The notes under the pieces were generated by a model, which saw only the letters and a list, made by a program, of their open reading frames with translations, had not been told where the DNA came from and did no database searches. The position numbers and the translations under genes were made by a program. From Cryoendolithus antarcticus (taxonomy: Eukaryota; Ascomycota; Dothideomycetes; Cladosporiales; Cladosporiaceae): a stretch of DNA of 64,000 nt. The DNA lies in the NCBI GenBank assembly GCA_002077065.1, contig NAJO01000053.1:163092-227091 (forward strand). The letters are read 5' to 3'. Each line of letters opens with the position of its first letter. Position 1 is the first letter of the stretch. Below are positions 43,851 through 54,422 of this stretch, in pieces.

Positions 43851-45725
43851 ATGTTGTCATCAACAAGCAGTCTCGTATTGAGCGCGATCGCTCTCGTCAG
43901 CGCCCTGCCTGCACCTGATGGTCTTCGTCCCAGAGCGGCAACATGCCCCGGCGCATTCAAAAAGCTGTCCTCCGCCGACTGGGTGAAGGCAGCGAACCCT
44001 GGCTGGAATCTAGGTACTATACGGTGAACTCGATAGTCGCCCACCTGCTGACTCCCAACAGGCAACACACTTGATGGCATACCGACGGAGGGATCATGGG
44101 GACCTGCTGCGAAGCCTGCCGACTTCGACGCTGTCAAGGCAGCAGGTTTCAAGGCGGTGCGTATCCCAGTGACCTGGACGGACCACCTTGAGGCCGACGG
44201 CAAGACTGTGAATGCTACTTGGCTGCAGCGTGTTTCCGATGTCGTCGACTATGCTTTGACTCGGAACATGTACGCTATTGTGAACGTACATCACGACTCG
44301 CGGAATGGTGTGTGCTGTACACAGCGTTCGGTGGTCAGAATTAGCTGATCTCGTCAACAGAGTTCGACCTGACCGCTACGTCTGACTACACTTCTTTCGA
44401 ATCCCTCTTCTACAACCTTTGGCTGCAGATCGGAACTAAGCTCGGCTGCAAGTCATCTTTGCTTGCTTTCGAGCCAATCAACGAGCCCACTGGCTCCACC
44501 GCCGCTCAGTCCACAGAGCTCAACAAGTTGAACACAATCTTCCTTCAAGCTCTCCGCGACTCTGGTGGCTTTAACGCAAAGCGCGTGGTCACTCTCGTGG
44601 GACCAGGCGAAGACTCGGTGAAGACGTCGCAGAGCTTCGTACGCCCAACTAACATCACAAACCCATGGGCTATTCAATTCCATTACTACTCTCCTTACGA
44701 TCTCATCTTTGGAGCCTGGGGCAAGACTACATGGGGCTCTGATGCGGATAAGGCGGCACTCGATGCTGATTTCGCTGCCTTCCGTGGCAACTTCAGCGAT
44801 GTTCCAGTGGTGATCGGTGAGTGGGAGGCCAACAACTTGGTCGAGACCTCTGCGCGCTGGAAGTACTTCGACTTTCTGCAGAGTACCGCGAAGAAGTACT
44901 CGTTCACAACGTTTCTATGGGACAACAGTGCGACCGAGCTCGATCGATCTATCGAGAAGTTCAGGGATCCGGTCGCTATTGACGTTCTTGTGGCTGCTGT
45001 GAAGGGCAAGCCAAACGCTGTGCCTGATAGCACGACCGATGGCTCGACAACACAAGTGTCGAGTGCGTTCCTTTACCACAAGGTCGGCACGAATGTCACA
45101 GATCAGACTCTAACCTACGACTTCAACGGCAACACGCTTTCGTCGATAAGTGCGCCCAACGGCAACGCCCTGAAGAAAGGCATCGACTATACTGTGACCG
45201 GATCGAGTGTGACTTACAAAGCAAGTCTACTATCGAAATACATTACAGCTACGACCGTTGCTGGGCCAGTAGCGAGCTTCGGCCTGAAGTTCAGCAAGGG
45301 CGCTCCGCTGACGGCGCAACTTGTGCAATGGGATGTCGCTACATTGGCAAGCAATAGCTCTAGCGCGGCGGCGGCAGCTAGTGGAGACCTCGCTATCCCA
45401 GTCACCTGGAAGGGCATCAACAGGCCAGCAGCCGTACAGGCTGTGCTTCCGGACGGTACTTGTCTGGTGGATACATGGACGGTGTACTTGCCTGCCTTGC
45501 AGCAGTGTCGCACTGTAAGTCTACGCACATGAAGTTCAGATGAGTGACGCGATGCTGACTCTGTCTCAGACGTACGGCAACCAGTGGGACTTCGACAGCG
45601 GTCATGTCATTATTAAGAGCGGTGCGATCCAGGCAGCTGTCGCGGCTGCGCAGCCTGTGAAGTTGACGTTCGAGTTTTACCCGAGGCAGCCGGGTAACAA
45701 TGCGACATACACCCTGACTGTGTAG
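43851..45725 (+). CDS. Secreted GH5 endoglucanase with X2 and CBM46-like modules, four exons
   Basis: Exons 43851-44013, 44062-44307, 44361-45514, 45570-45725 give 572 aa; all three introns are ~48-55 bp, GT...AG. Signal peptide LVLSAIALVSA. The GH5 catalytic domain (~35-310) has GNTLDGIPTEGSWGP, KAVRIPVTW, IVNVHHDSRNE, acid/base E178 in AFEPINEP and nucleophile E290 in VVIGEWEA. Then an Ig-like X2 module (~350-445: FLYHKVGTNVTDQTLTYDFNG) and a C-terminal beta module (~460-572) ending VKLTFEFYPRQPGNNATYTL, resembling CBM46. The order GH5-X2-CBM46 is known from bacterial Cel5B-type enzymes. It likely cleaves beta-1,4-glucan or xyloglucan outside the cell. Confidence 0.9.
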
Positions 45726-45811
45726 TGCGATAATGCACCCTTAGGGAGTCCGCCAGCCAGGTTGATTAGATCCAACGACCAGCCAGCCTGCGTGAGGCTT
45801 CACACTGCAAC

Positions 45812-47971
45812 TCAGACGATCTCGACCGTCTCCCACAACATCTCTTGATCGTCTTCGTCGACGAATTCACCGTACATCGCGCCATGCACATATGCCTCGC
45901 CCACAAGGCTGTATCGTCCACTTTCATCCGACAGCGGGCGTAATAGGAAAGGAACTTTGGCGTCAGACAATATCCAGACCTCGTCGTCTGGCAAAGCCGA
46001 GACGTGTGCGAGACCAAAGAGTCGTGTGTTTGTCTGGAACATGCGTCGACTGGCCATGTTGTCATCTAAGTTTGTTTGAAAGACCACCTGGACTGTATCA
46101 GTATCCGAATGCTCCGAACGTTTCACTGCATCTTTTGTATCAATGTCTCGCATCTGCTTTAGCACCTCCGTACCGAAGATGTCAGTCCGCTCTTCCAACA
46201 TGACCATGCATCTGTGCCGGATGGCGAGCGCCAGCTCCTCCGGCCGTGCCCGCATGTAGAACTTGCTTAGTAAGCACATCATATGGGCGAGAAACGCGAC
46301 CCTCCCTCCATCTTCATTGTAGTCAACCCCGAGCTGAGTGCACCCGACGACAGCCGCGATGATTTCCTGACCTCCGAAATATCCTCCGTGTGTGTATGGT
46401 GAATTTGACGTGCAGCACAGCATCATGAACTCCAGCAGTTGTAATTCACACAGAATATCATCTGCGGTGTCATCTGCTGGAATCTTCAGTACCTCAAGCA
46501 CGGGCAAACTAACTGACAAGCTTTCGATGGTTGCCAGCATGTGGCCTCGTGCAAACAGGGACATTCCGTCCACACGAAAGCACGGCTTTCGTGACCGAAT
46601 GGGACCGTTCGCGTGAAAGGCCTCGTATCCCCCCGAGCCCTTTTTGGCGATGGAAAATCGCTGGAGATCTTCCGGAGCGTCCGTTCCCCTAGCGGCGAGG
46701 TTCGGAACCCAAGACGGCAGCTCAGAAGCTGTTGCTCCTGGATTACGCACCACGAGGGATAGTACGCATAAGCTAGAGTGAATGTACATGCACCAGGTTG
46801 CCAACTCGTAGTACACCTGCTCTACTGGCGTAGCATAGCTCGGCTCGATCAGAAGCGTTCCGCTGCTTGGCCAGAATGGTTGTACCATTCCGAGGATCCC
46901 ACATAGCTTGTCCCTCGGATCTTTGGAGTCATGGTTGCCAGTGATGGCCAAGAGGTATATCAGATACGCTACACACGTCTTGGCTTCGGACAGACCTGCT
47001 CCGTACGCTTCCTGCAGAAGGATTCGACGAGCAGGATCTGACGGTCCACCAGCCCTGTGCTGTGTGGCAAGCTCAGTAGTCACACGGAAAGCACGAAGAT
47101 TCTGCGTCGCATCTTTCAACTCGTTCCCTATGGCTCCTGCGTGAAGCTTGAAGAAGTTGAATGGCATTATCTCAGTCACGAGAGATAGCCAAAATTCAAA
47201 ACCCGCCATCGACACCGGATGTGTATCAATCCAAAGAAGTACATCATGCCCTAAGACCAGTTCTTGTACGACCCATAGTCTGTTCAGTAGCCGCCGGCGT
47301 GAGTAGAATCGAAATAGCGACTGAATCTGGATTCTGTTGACCAGAATGTCACGCTTTGGGAACCTGACACCCTCGTTACTAATTGACATGTTCTCTTCAG
47401 CCCAAGGATCGGATTTGGTAGATTCGTCCATGGCAGCCCAGACCTCGGTATGAAGCCATGCGACAGCCGTTGTCGTTTCGTCGGCAGCGCCGAGCCAGGC
47501 CCAGACACTCAATGCCGACGAGTAGATTTTACCCATCAGGGCGACTTGCTGCGAGCGCTCCTCTGCATCATCCTGGTTGATACAAATTGCATCGATCCAG
47601 ATGTGAGACACACCATCATCGCGTTTCTTTCGTAGCATTGCAGGACCAAGTGTCTGGAGTGCGTCGTAGAGGTTCTGGCGAATCTCAATTGTCGATGGTG
47701 CTCCTGTCACGCTTTCGATGAGTACTTCACTAGTCTCGCTTTCGAGACCGACAGATTCGTCATCCACTGTTATCGGCGCATCCCAGGTGTAGCTGAGAGC
47801 AATGTAAGGCCGACAGAAGTCGTGGAGAGCGCATGTCACAATGGCCAGGTTGAGTACCTGCGGAGCCTCCGGCGCTGCCGCAGTGTATTTCAAAAGCCGC
47901 GTATGGCGAGGAAGTAGCGGACTGTATACATAGCACGTCAATGCCGGGCCCAAGGCTGCCATGTCCGCCAT
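45812..47971 (-). CDS. HET-domain (heterokaryon incompatibility) protein
   Basis: A 719-aa single-exon protein. The HET domain is at about residues 55-210, with the three signature blocks: YIALSYTWDAP, then IEIRQNLYDAL with HIWIDAICINQDDAEERSQQV, then ALMGKIYSSALSVWAWLG. A C-terminal LPSWVPNLA motif stands where many HET proteins carry the PSWSW box. HET proteins trigger cell death or growth arrest after fusion of unlike individuals. Length is typical and no breaks are visible. Confidence 0.93.
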   Translation of the reverse strand: MADMAALGPALTCYVYSPLLPRHTRLLKYTAAAPEAPQVLNLAIVTCALHDFCRPYIALSYTWDAPITVDDESVGLESETSEVLIESVTGAPSTIEIRQNLYDALQTLGPAMLRKKRDDGVSHIWIDAICINQDDAEERSQQVALMGKIYSSALSVWAWLGAADETTTAVAWLHTEVWAAMDESTKSDPWAEENMSISNEGVRFPKRDILVNRIQIQSLFRFYSRRRLLNRLWVVQELVLGHDVLLWIDTHPVSMAGFEFWLSLVTEIMPFNFFKLHAGAIGNELKDATQNLRAFRVTTELATQHRAGGPSDPARRILLQEAYGAGLSEAKTCVAYLIYLLAITGNHDSKDPRDKLCGILGMVQPFWPSSGTLLIEPSYATPVEQVYYELATWCMYIHSSLCVLSLVVRNPGATASELPSWVPNLAARGTDAPEDLQRFSIAKKGSGGYEAFHANGPIRSRKPCFRVDGMSLFARGHMLATIESLSVSLPVLEVLKIPADDTADDILCELQLLEFMMLCCTSNSPYTHGGYFGGQEIIAAVVGCTQLGVDYNEDGGRVAFLAHMMCLLSKFYMRARPEELALAIRHRCMVMLEERTDIFGTEVLKQMRDIDTKDAVKRSEHSDTDTVQVVFQTNLDDNMASRRMFQTNTRLFGLAHVSALPDDEVWILSDAKVPFLLRPLSDESGRYSLVGEAYVHGAMYGEFVDEDDQEMLWETVEIV

Positions 47972-48196
47972 TATCTTTCCTGGCCAAGCAGAAGGATGTT
48001 TCCAGGGGTACGTCTACTGCACCTTGCAAGACGCCGGCGTGGTGGCATACAGACGCTGTGCTGTGATAAAGTTACATTGACAATCGCCAGTCCGCAACTC
48101 AGCTCTTCGTCAGTGGGCTGTGCATGCATGCTGCAGTCATGCAGCGGTAGAACGTTACGCCGATCATGTGCAGACGGTCCATGTGTCTCGCAGCGA

Positions 48197-49200
48197 CTAA
48201 TACACGACCGGTACCATTTTGGCTCTCCCACGAGTTGCTTCCTTGCCGAACGTCTGCTCATACCACACTGCTGTGCCATGCGCAGTCACGCCGAGGTTGA
48301 CGACTACAAAGACCATCGCACACAGCATCGTTCTGTTCACAATGCATCTCTTGGGAGCAGTCAGCGCAGTGAGTGCTCCATAGACCATACACTCTGCGAA
48401 GTAGTGTGGCGTATGCGTTTGGCGGAACAGAGGATGCTGCGGTAGACTGTATCGCGACTTCTGCGTATTTGCTGCTGAGGCAGCCTTCGCGCGCAAAGAA
48501 TGAAGGTGGGCGTGGCAGACATATTGTGCTATTGACGCGGTCACGAAGACGACCAGAGCAAGTAGCTGCTGTATCGTGGAGTGGTTCAGGAGATGAAGTG
48601 TAAAGTGATCGGATCGCTGTAAAGCACCCGTCCCTTCGATCCAGATAGCGACGCTGAGCCCGATGTAGAAACCCTCGCCAATGAGCCAATGGCCAATCCA
48701 CATAGTGCTTCTTGAAGACCCAGGGAAGCTGATGCATTCGTAAAGTCGTCGCGAGCCTTGTAGGATAACACACAGCCAACCAAGGTAGACTTGCTGTAGG
48801 GTCATCGATGGACGGCCGGGGTCGACATGGACTGCTAGTGATCGATGGAGTGGACCGGACAGCAGATGATCAGACGCCCACATCGACGACAAGGTGACGC
48901 TCGTCACATAGAAAGCAGTGAACCAGGAATGTGGTACCTGCGTTGCCGCGACGGAGTCTAGCAGCCTGAGCATGGGAGACGACTTCGTACGTTTCTTATC
49001 CTCTGTTGAGTGCTGTTTGTCATGCGTAACACGCGCGCCATAGGCAAGAAATCGAGATGACAGTGCGGGCACAGAGGAGACTACTAGGACCTACCAATGG
49101 CGTGAGTATGAAGAGTTGTCTGGTAAGTTGTCAAGGAGAGGCCCACGGCTGCAGCTGCGGCCAAGAAGCAGGCTCGTATGCAGTCTACAAGGTCCATCAT
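48197..49200 (-). CDS. DFG10: Polyprenol reductase, Dfg10/SRD5A3-like, two exons
   Basis: A short first exon (49200-49147, or from the second ATG at 49197) and exon 2 (49090-48197) are joined over a 56-bp intron, giving 315 aa. The join restores the expected N-terminal membrane span (FLAAAAAVLVVSSVPALSSRFLAYGAR). Later blocks SWFTAFYVTS, LGWLCVILQGSRRLYEC, HYFAECMVYG and the short hydrophobic end MVPVVY match the steroid 5-alpha-reductase fold. The enzyme reduces polyprenol to dolichol in the ER for N-glycosylation. Six or seven hydrophobic spans are visible. Confidence 0.88.
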
Positions 49201-49552
49201 CGTTGGGATCGCCCCTCCGTAGCCTCCACGTAGGAGTGGGAAAGGTGGTAAACAGTGTAATGAAGAAAGCTGCTGGCCGATCGGAATCGAAATGTTTGCA
49301 ATCCCGGCATCCGCGTGCACAGACGTGGCTCCCTGCTGCACGTGCAAGCAACATTCATCTACCTCCTCGGTTCATCACACCACGACGGCCGTAAAGGTCT
49401 TGTAGTCCGTGGGCACGGCGTAATCGCCATCCGTGTGTCGTGTGGTAGCCCAGGCAGCACCAAAGGCAGTTCAATATATATTCTCGTGACAGCGGGCGCC
49501 AAGGGAGCTGTATTGCTACGCTGTAAACAAATGTAACATTGACAGCGCTGCA
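49201..49552. promoter_or_regulatory. Divergent promoter of Dfg10 and the SDR gene
   Basis: A 352-bp head-to-head spacer. No specific site recognised. Confidence 0.4.
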
Positions 49553-50617
49553 ATGACCGACACGAGCGCCGGCAAGATAGTGCTCGTCACTGGTGGTACT
49601 GGTTTCATTGGCAGCCACTGCATCTTGCAACTCCTCCAGGCCGGCTACCAGGCTCACACCACAATCCGCAAAGCAAGTCGCGCCGATGAGATCAAGGAGG
49701 CAGTCCGCAATGGTGGCGTCAGTGAAGCTCAGGCGAATGGCATAAAGTTCTTCACTGCCGACCTGATGAAGGATGATGGCTGGGAAGAAGCATGCGCCGG
49801 ATGTACCTATGTCCTGCATGTTGCCAGTCCCTTCCCAGCCGCGCCACCTAAGCATGAGGACGAGCTCATCATGCCAGCTCGCGAGGGTACTCTGCGAGTC
49901 CTCCTAGCCGCAAAGAAATCTGGCACTGTCAAACGAGTCGTAATCACCAGCTCATACGCAGCGATCGGCTACGGGCACGCAGATCGCACTACACCGTTCA
50001 CTGAGACAGATTGGACTGATCTCGAGAGCGGGCGTCCAGTCCCTGCGTATCAAAAAAGCAAGACCATCGCAGAGAGAGCGGCTTGGGACTTTGTCAAGTC
50101 AGACGGCGGCGCTCTCGAACTCGCTGTCGTGAACCCAGTTGGCGTGTTTGGCCCGCTGCTCAGCTCCAAGGGCGACAGCACAAGTCTGGAGATCATCAAG
50201 CGCATGCTCGAAGGCGCGTTACCGGGACTACCACAGATCAGCTTCGGTGCAGTCGACGTGCGAGACGTCGCTTCTCTACATTTACTCGCAATGACGAACC
50301 CCAAGGCGGCGGGAAATCGGTATCTTGCGGTAGCAGACGGGCCATTCATCAGCTTCAAAGACATCTCTGCTACACTGAAGAAGGGTCTGCCGGCGCAGTC
50401 GAAGAAGGTGCCGACTATGCAGCTGCCGAACTTCGTGCTGCGACTGGCGGCGCTGTGGGATCCTGCTGTGCGACTCATCACGGGTGAGCTGGGCAAGACG
50501 AACAGTGCTAGTAATGCGAAAGCCAAGACTGAACTGGGACATGTGTTCAAAACGTCAGAGGAGAGCGTCATTTCTGCTGCGGAGAGTCTGATCAAGTTGG
50601 GTGTCGTGAAGGTGTGA
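49553..50617 (+). CDS. Extended short-chain dehydrogenase, dihydroflavonol-reductase/Gre2-like
   Basis: A 354-aa single-exon NAD(P)-dependent reductase. Nucleotide-binding TGGTGFIG (13-20) followed by basic R39/K40 in TTIRKASR, which favours NADPH; catalytic Ser in ITSSYAAIG and Y166-x3-K170 in AYQKSK. VNPVGVFGPLL and AVDVRDVASLHLLAM are family blocks. Fungal relatives reduce methylglyoxal, aldehydes and ketones; the substrate is unknown. Cytosolic by absence of signal. Confidence 0.92.
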   Translation: MTDTSAGKIVLVTGGTGFIGSHCILQLLQAGYQAHTTIRKASRADEIKEAVRNGGVSEAQANGIKFFTADLMKDDGWEEACAGCTYVLHVASPFPAAPPKHEDELIMPAREGTLRVLLAAKKSGTVKRVVITSSYAAIGYGHADRTTPFTETDWTDLESGRPVPAYQKSKTIAERAAWDFVKSDGGALELAVVNPVGVFGPLLSSKGDSTSLEIIKRMLEGALPGLPQISFGAVDVRDVASLHLLAMTNPKAAGNRYLAVADGPFISFKDISATLKKGLPAQSKKVPTMQLPNFVLRLAALWDPAVRLITGELGKTNSASNAKAKTELGHVFKTSEESVISAAESLIKLGVVKV

Positions 50618-50849
50618 TGAATTGAGTGGCAAGGAATAGAATGTGTCGGGACTGATCATTGATTGGCAAGGATGAAATGACACAAGTCAAGTATCGATGC
50701 GGAGGTATTGCAGCGTTGAGCTCGAGTTTGATACTACCCACTGTAGACTAATCACACTGTTCCATCATCACCTGTCTGGCACTCACTCGGTACAGCGCAC
50801 TCAACTCCTGGGTCCACTGACTCGGCACAGCTACTTTCGATGCTCTCTC

Positions 50850-51461
50850 TCACTCCTTGCCCAACGACAACGGCGGCAGCGAGATCACGCCTCCAGGCTG
50901 CGAGTACACAGCAATAGCATGATCAAAGTACCCATCAATCTGGCTCTGCACCCCCGGCGCAAGACCCTGATAAGCAGGCGTCAACTTGGACGCAATCACT
51001 GCTCCGAGCTGATCCGCCTGCCCCTTCTGCTTGACCAGCGTAGCTTTCGTCGTCTGGCTCAAACTGACCAGTCCAAGGAGAATGCTATCAAAAGCTGGCT
51101 TCTTCGATTCGATGTTGGCCAGGAAGCCCTTCAGCGTCGTGGAGAGGCTGAGTGTAGCCAGGGCGACTTTGAGCGAGCCGGCGTCATCTAGGGGACCGGA
51201 GGCTTGAGCCGTGGAGATCGCGGAGTCGGTGGCGCTGCCGACGTCGTTGGACTGTTTCTGGATCTTGAGGGCTGTGAAGAGGTTTAGGGGGTCCTTTGCC
51301 TTGAAGGTGTTGAGCGTGTTGTTGAGCGTGGTGACTTTGGCGACGATGTTGCTGAGGGATGAGACGATTGCGTTGGCGTCGCTGGCGGAGTCGCGTTTGA
51401 TGATGGGGCTTGCGGAGGAGACGGCTACTAGGGCGCTGAGGGCGAAAGGTAGGAACTTCAT
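50850..51461 (-). CDS. Secreted hydrophobic surface-binding protein A (HsbA) family protein
   Basis: A 203-aa single-exon protein. Signal peptide KFLPFALSALVAVSSASP with a following KR site (IIKRDSA). The mature part is a helical repeat region (ANAIVSSLSNIVAKVTTLNNTL; FDSILLGLVSLSQTTKATLV) typical of HsbA, and has no cysteines. HsbA proteins adsorb to hydrophobic surfaces and recruit hydrolases; related wall antigens include galactomannoproteins. Confidence 0.9.
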   Translation of the reverse strand: MKFLPFALSALVAVSSASPIIKRDSASDANAIVSSLSNIVAKVTTLNNTLNTFKAKDPLNLFTALKIQKQSNDVGSATDSAISTAQASGPLDDAGSLKVALATLSLSTTLKGFLANIESKKPAFDSILLGLVSLSQTTKATLVKQKGQADQLGAVIASKLTPAYQGLAPGVQSQIDGYFDHAIAVYSQPGGVISLPPLSLGKE

Positions 51462-52029
51462 TGTGGCTGTCTGGGAGGTGTTGCGAGGCGATATACTGCT
51501 AGATGGGTTCGCTTGAATCTGCTTGACACTTTCTTAGTCTGAAGGCAAGTGCGATCGCTGAACGTTGGAGATGCGGAGAGTGGATGGACAAGATGAGATA
51601 CTGGAATATGTATACTTGCTCCGCACCTGGCGCCATACATGTACTTTCTTGCTACAACGCCGACTACGACGCCGTTGGCGACAGTTCCCCTCATAGACCA
51701 GGGTGTGAACATAGTAGCACGAGCATGGGTGGTTCCACATTCGAACCTAGGTGAACGTGCGGTGGGGAGAAGCCTCGGCTGGCGATTCAGCCAAGACCGA
51801 ACACTCTTGCGCGTGCGCACGAGGGTTTGTGGCTGGCCGGAGGCATCGCGTCCTTCATGCAATGTTCTCGCGCCACGCCTTGATAGCACTGTCGAAGGAC
51901 GAACGCCGTCATCAGAATGACTCTGTGGAGTTGACTGTGTAGAATGGGACAACGAAGTGCGTGAGAACAAAGAACCCGAACGTTGTGGTCTTCGGTACGG
52001 CACGACCCTCAGGTATCGCGTGCTTAAAG
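51462..52029. other. Spacer upstream of the HsbA gene
   Basis: Promoter of HsbA plus the 3' end of PheRS beta. Open frames here (51458-52003 minus, 51639-51920 plus) overlap each other and show no domain. Confidence 0.4.
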
Positions 52030-53903
52030 CTACATGAAATGCTCCAGGTTCAACTCCAACGTCGACGTCGGGAACGGCAAGTCAAAGTGCTTCAGTACCT
52101 TTGGGTGCAAGATGCCGAAGATGCCGACCTTCACTGCTGATTGGCCCTTTAGCTGAAGGTAGATCGCTGCTGCATGGCCGGCGAGATACGTTGAGTCTGT
52201 CCGATGTTAGCAAAGATTCTGTCTTCTAGGCACGGTGAATACACACCTTCAACTTCCTCAATGAAGTACGCGGTCATCTCTCCCTTCTTCAGCTCAGCAT
52301 CCCTCGTAATCACCGCGCTCCGCAGCATCAACATTACCCGATCAAGCAGGCCATGCACCTGCTCGAAGCCGCTGCTCTTGCCGTACCACGCCGCTGCGAA
52401 GTGTCGCACATTTCGGCTTCTTCGCTCGAGCTTCTCATCCTTTACACCAATGTCGCTCACCTCGAAGATCTTCATCGGTACAGCATGCTTGCGATTCTCC
52501 CGGATCGTCTTAAGCAGACCTGGCAAGAGTGATGTACGCACAATCTGGTACTCAGCAGTCTTGGGATTTTGCAGACGGACTGCTTTGTTGTCGTCTGCCT
52601 TGTTCAGCCAGGCGTAGTTCTCGTCGTGTGAGCATAGGATTAAGGGCATGACCTCTGTCCACCCTGCCATTGCGGCTTCTGATCGGACGATATCTGCCAG
52701 CTTGTTGATGGGTAGTGCTGCTGCGACACCGTGCGATACAGAGGGGAAGTGGCGAGGGAGATTATTGAAGCCGTAGGCGATTGCTGCATCTTCCATGATG
52801 TCGGCTTGATGCAGGACGTCGGCTCGAGTGATCGGAATATCGATGTCGAGAAGATCGTCTGAGGTCTTCGAAGGTCGCGAGGAGTGGCACATTTTGGTGA
52901 GAAGGGCTGAGATCTCGTCTCTCGAGAGCGTAAGTCCACATACGGAATTGATGAAGCTTGAGCTGACTGTCGTGGCGCGAGGGGAGAGATCGGGTGTTTC
53001 TCTTGACTCGTTGTTGTGAGGCGAAATGATCTTGACTGGCTCGATGGTGAAGGGCTCGGCGCAATACACAGAGAACATGGCGACGAGGATATGATTGACG
53101 ATCTCGAGCTTCGTCTTGTCGGTGGCTGTAATGTCGATGAAGACATCTCGTGTCTTGAGTGTTATCTTGGAGTGATTGCTGTTGATGATAGGTGGCATAG
53201 AGAGGACTGTGCGGTTTGCGTCGTAAATGATCGGGTATACTGGCTTGTCGCGAATGATGGGCAGGTACTTCCGGAGTTGCAGATCTTTCTGTGAGATTGT
53301 CAGTAGGCATATCAGCGATGGCGAACAGCCTCAGCATACCTCGAAGAACTCCATCATCTCCTTTGCATTCATCTCCTTCGTCTGATTGAGTGGGGCAAAT
53401 TTGATCTGCTCTGGTGGCAAGGCCTCGTATGTGAAGGGACCCTTTAGCGTGTCAAGATCGTGCGTGCCAATAGCCACCAGACTCCGTTGCCGTGCGAGGT
53501 TTTGGTGCAGCTTGTCTTGCAACGAGATGAAGCTCTGGTATCGAGCCTCATCGAACTTGACGCCACGTAAGATGGCACATGAGAAGTACTGCCGGACTTG
53601 CTGAGTTTCCGGCTTGACTGTCACCTCCAGCAGCTTCCCGTCCTTGGGTCTGCTCAGTCGGTACTGCGGCATCGCTTGTCGTCCAAGGAAGACATTGAGG
53701 TTCATCGCAATGCCTTCGAAGCAGAGCATGTCATATCGGTTCGCCGGAATCTCGATCTTGAGCTGTGGCGGCTCTTCGTGACCGGTCGTGTCATCGTCGA
53801 GTTCGATGCCGAACTCGAAGCACAGCTCGTCGAACTCATCGCGAGTGTACTCCTTGCCCAGTGCCTTGTAGAGGGCATGTTTGTCGACTGATATCGTCGG
53901 CAT
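52030..53903 (-). CDS. FRS1: Phenylalanyl-tRNA synthetase beta subunit, cytosolic, three exons
   Basis: Exons 53903-53340, 53288-52247, 52196-52030 (introns 51 and 50 bp) give 590 aa. The last exon changes frame to give the conserved end [19 protein letters not shown]; the unspliced frame stops early. Other blocks: B1 domain start [15 protein letters not shown]3/4 region [20 protein letters not shown]5 domain ([13 protein letters not shown] with [24 protein letters not shown]) and the catalytic-like core [12 protein letters not shown]. It pairs with the alpha subunit to charge tRNA-Phe. Confidence 0.95.
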
Positions 53904-54422
53904 GATGGCGCTTAATTGTGGGAGCGAGAGCGAGAGGAGATTGCACTTGTCACTTCACAGACTGTCCACAGCTGCAGTCGATTCATGGGTCGAGTGTTCT
54001 GCGACGTCGTGTTCCTGCGCTTCATCAATATGTTGTCACGCATTGGAGTCATGTCAAAATTTGGGAGGGTGTGGCGCGGGTGTGGCGTCGCGATTCGCAC
54101 CTGCAGAGCCGCACACAGCAATGTTCATCCGGTGAAGCTCTCACCACTGTAGTAGTAACACGTACGAAGCCCAATACAACCTTGCGCTACTGTCTCCTCA
54201 CATCGCCATATACCCTCCCCTCTCTCAACAGCGACTAGACACCCAGAACCACCGGCGCAAGCTCACCGCGCCAAGCTCACCCACCACCCCGCCCTCTCCC
54301 TCCCCACTGCCTTCTTCCTCCAACTCCATACCATCGCCTGTCGCTGCGTCACCGCCCTCCGCTCGCTCGATACCGCACTGCTGGCAGTATAGATCGCGGC
54401 ATTCTGTGCGCAGTCTGTCATT
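53904..54422. promoter_or_regulatory. Divergent promoter of FRS1 and the PP2A scaffold gene
   Basis: A 519-bp head-to-head spacer; the part next to the PP2A gene is pyrimidine-rich (ccctctccctccccactgcc, about 54292). No binding site assigned. Confidence 0.4.

Noticed and set aside
51725..51760. ttcgaacct, recalling a tRNA T-loop on the minus strand
   Set aside because: Flanking bases cannot form the T-stem or an acceptor stem; no tRNA was found anywhere in the window.
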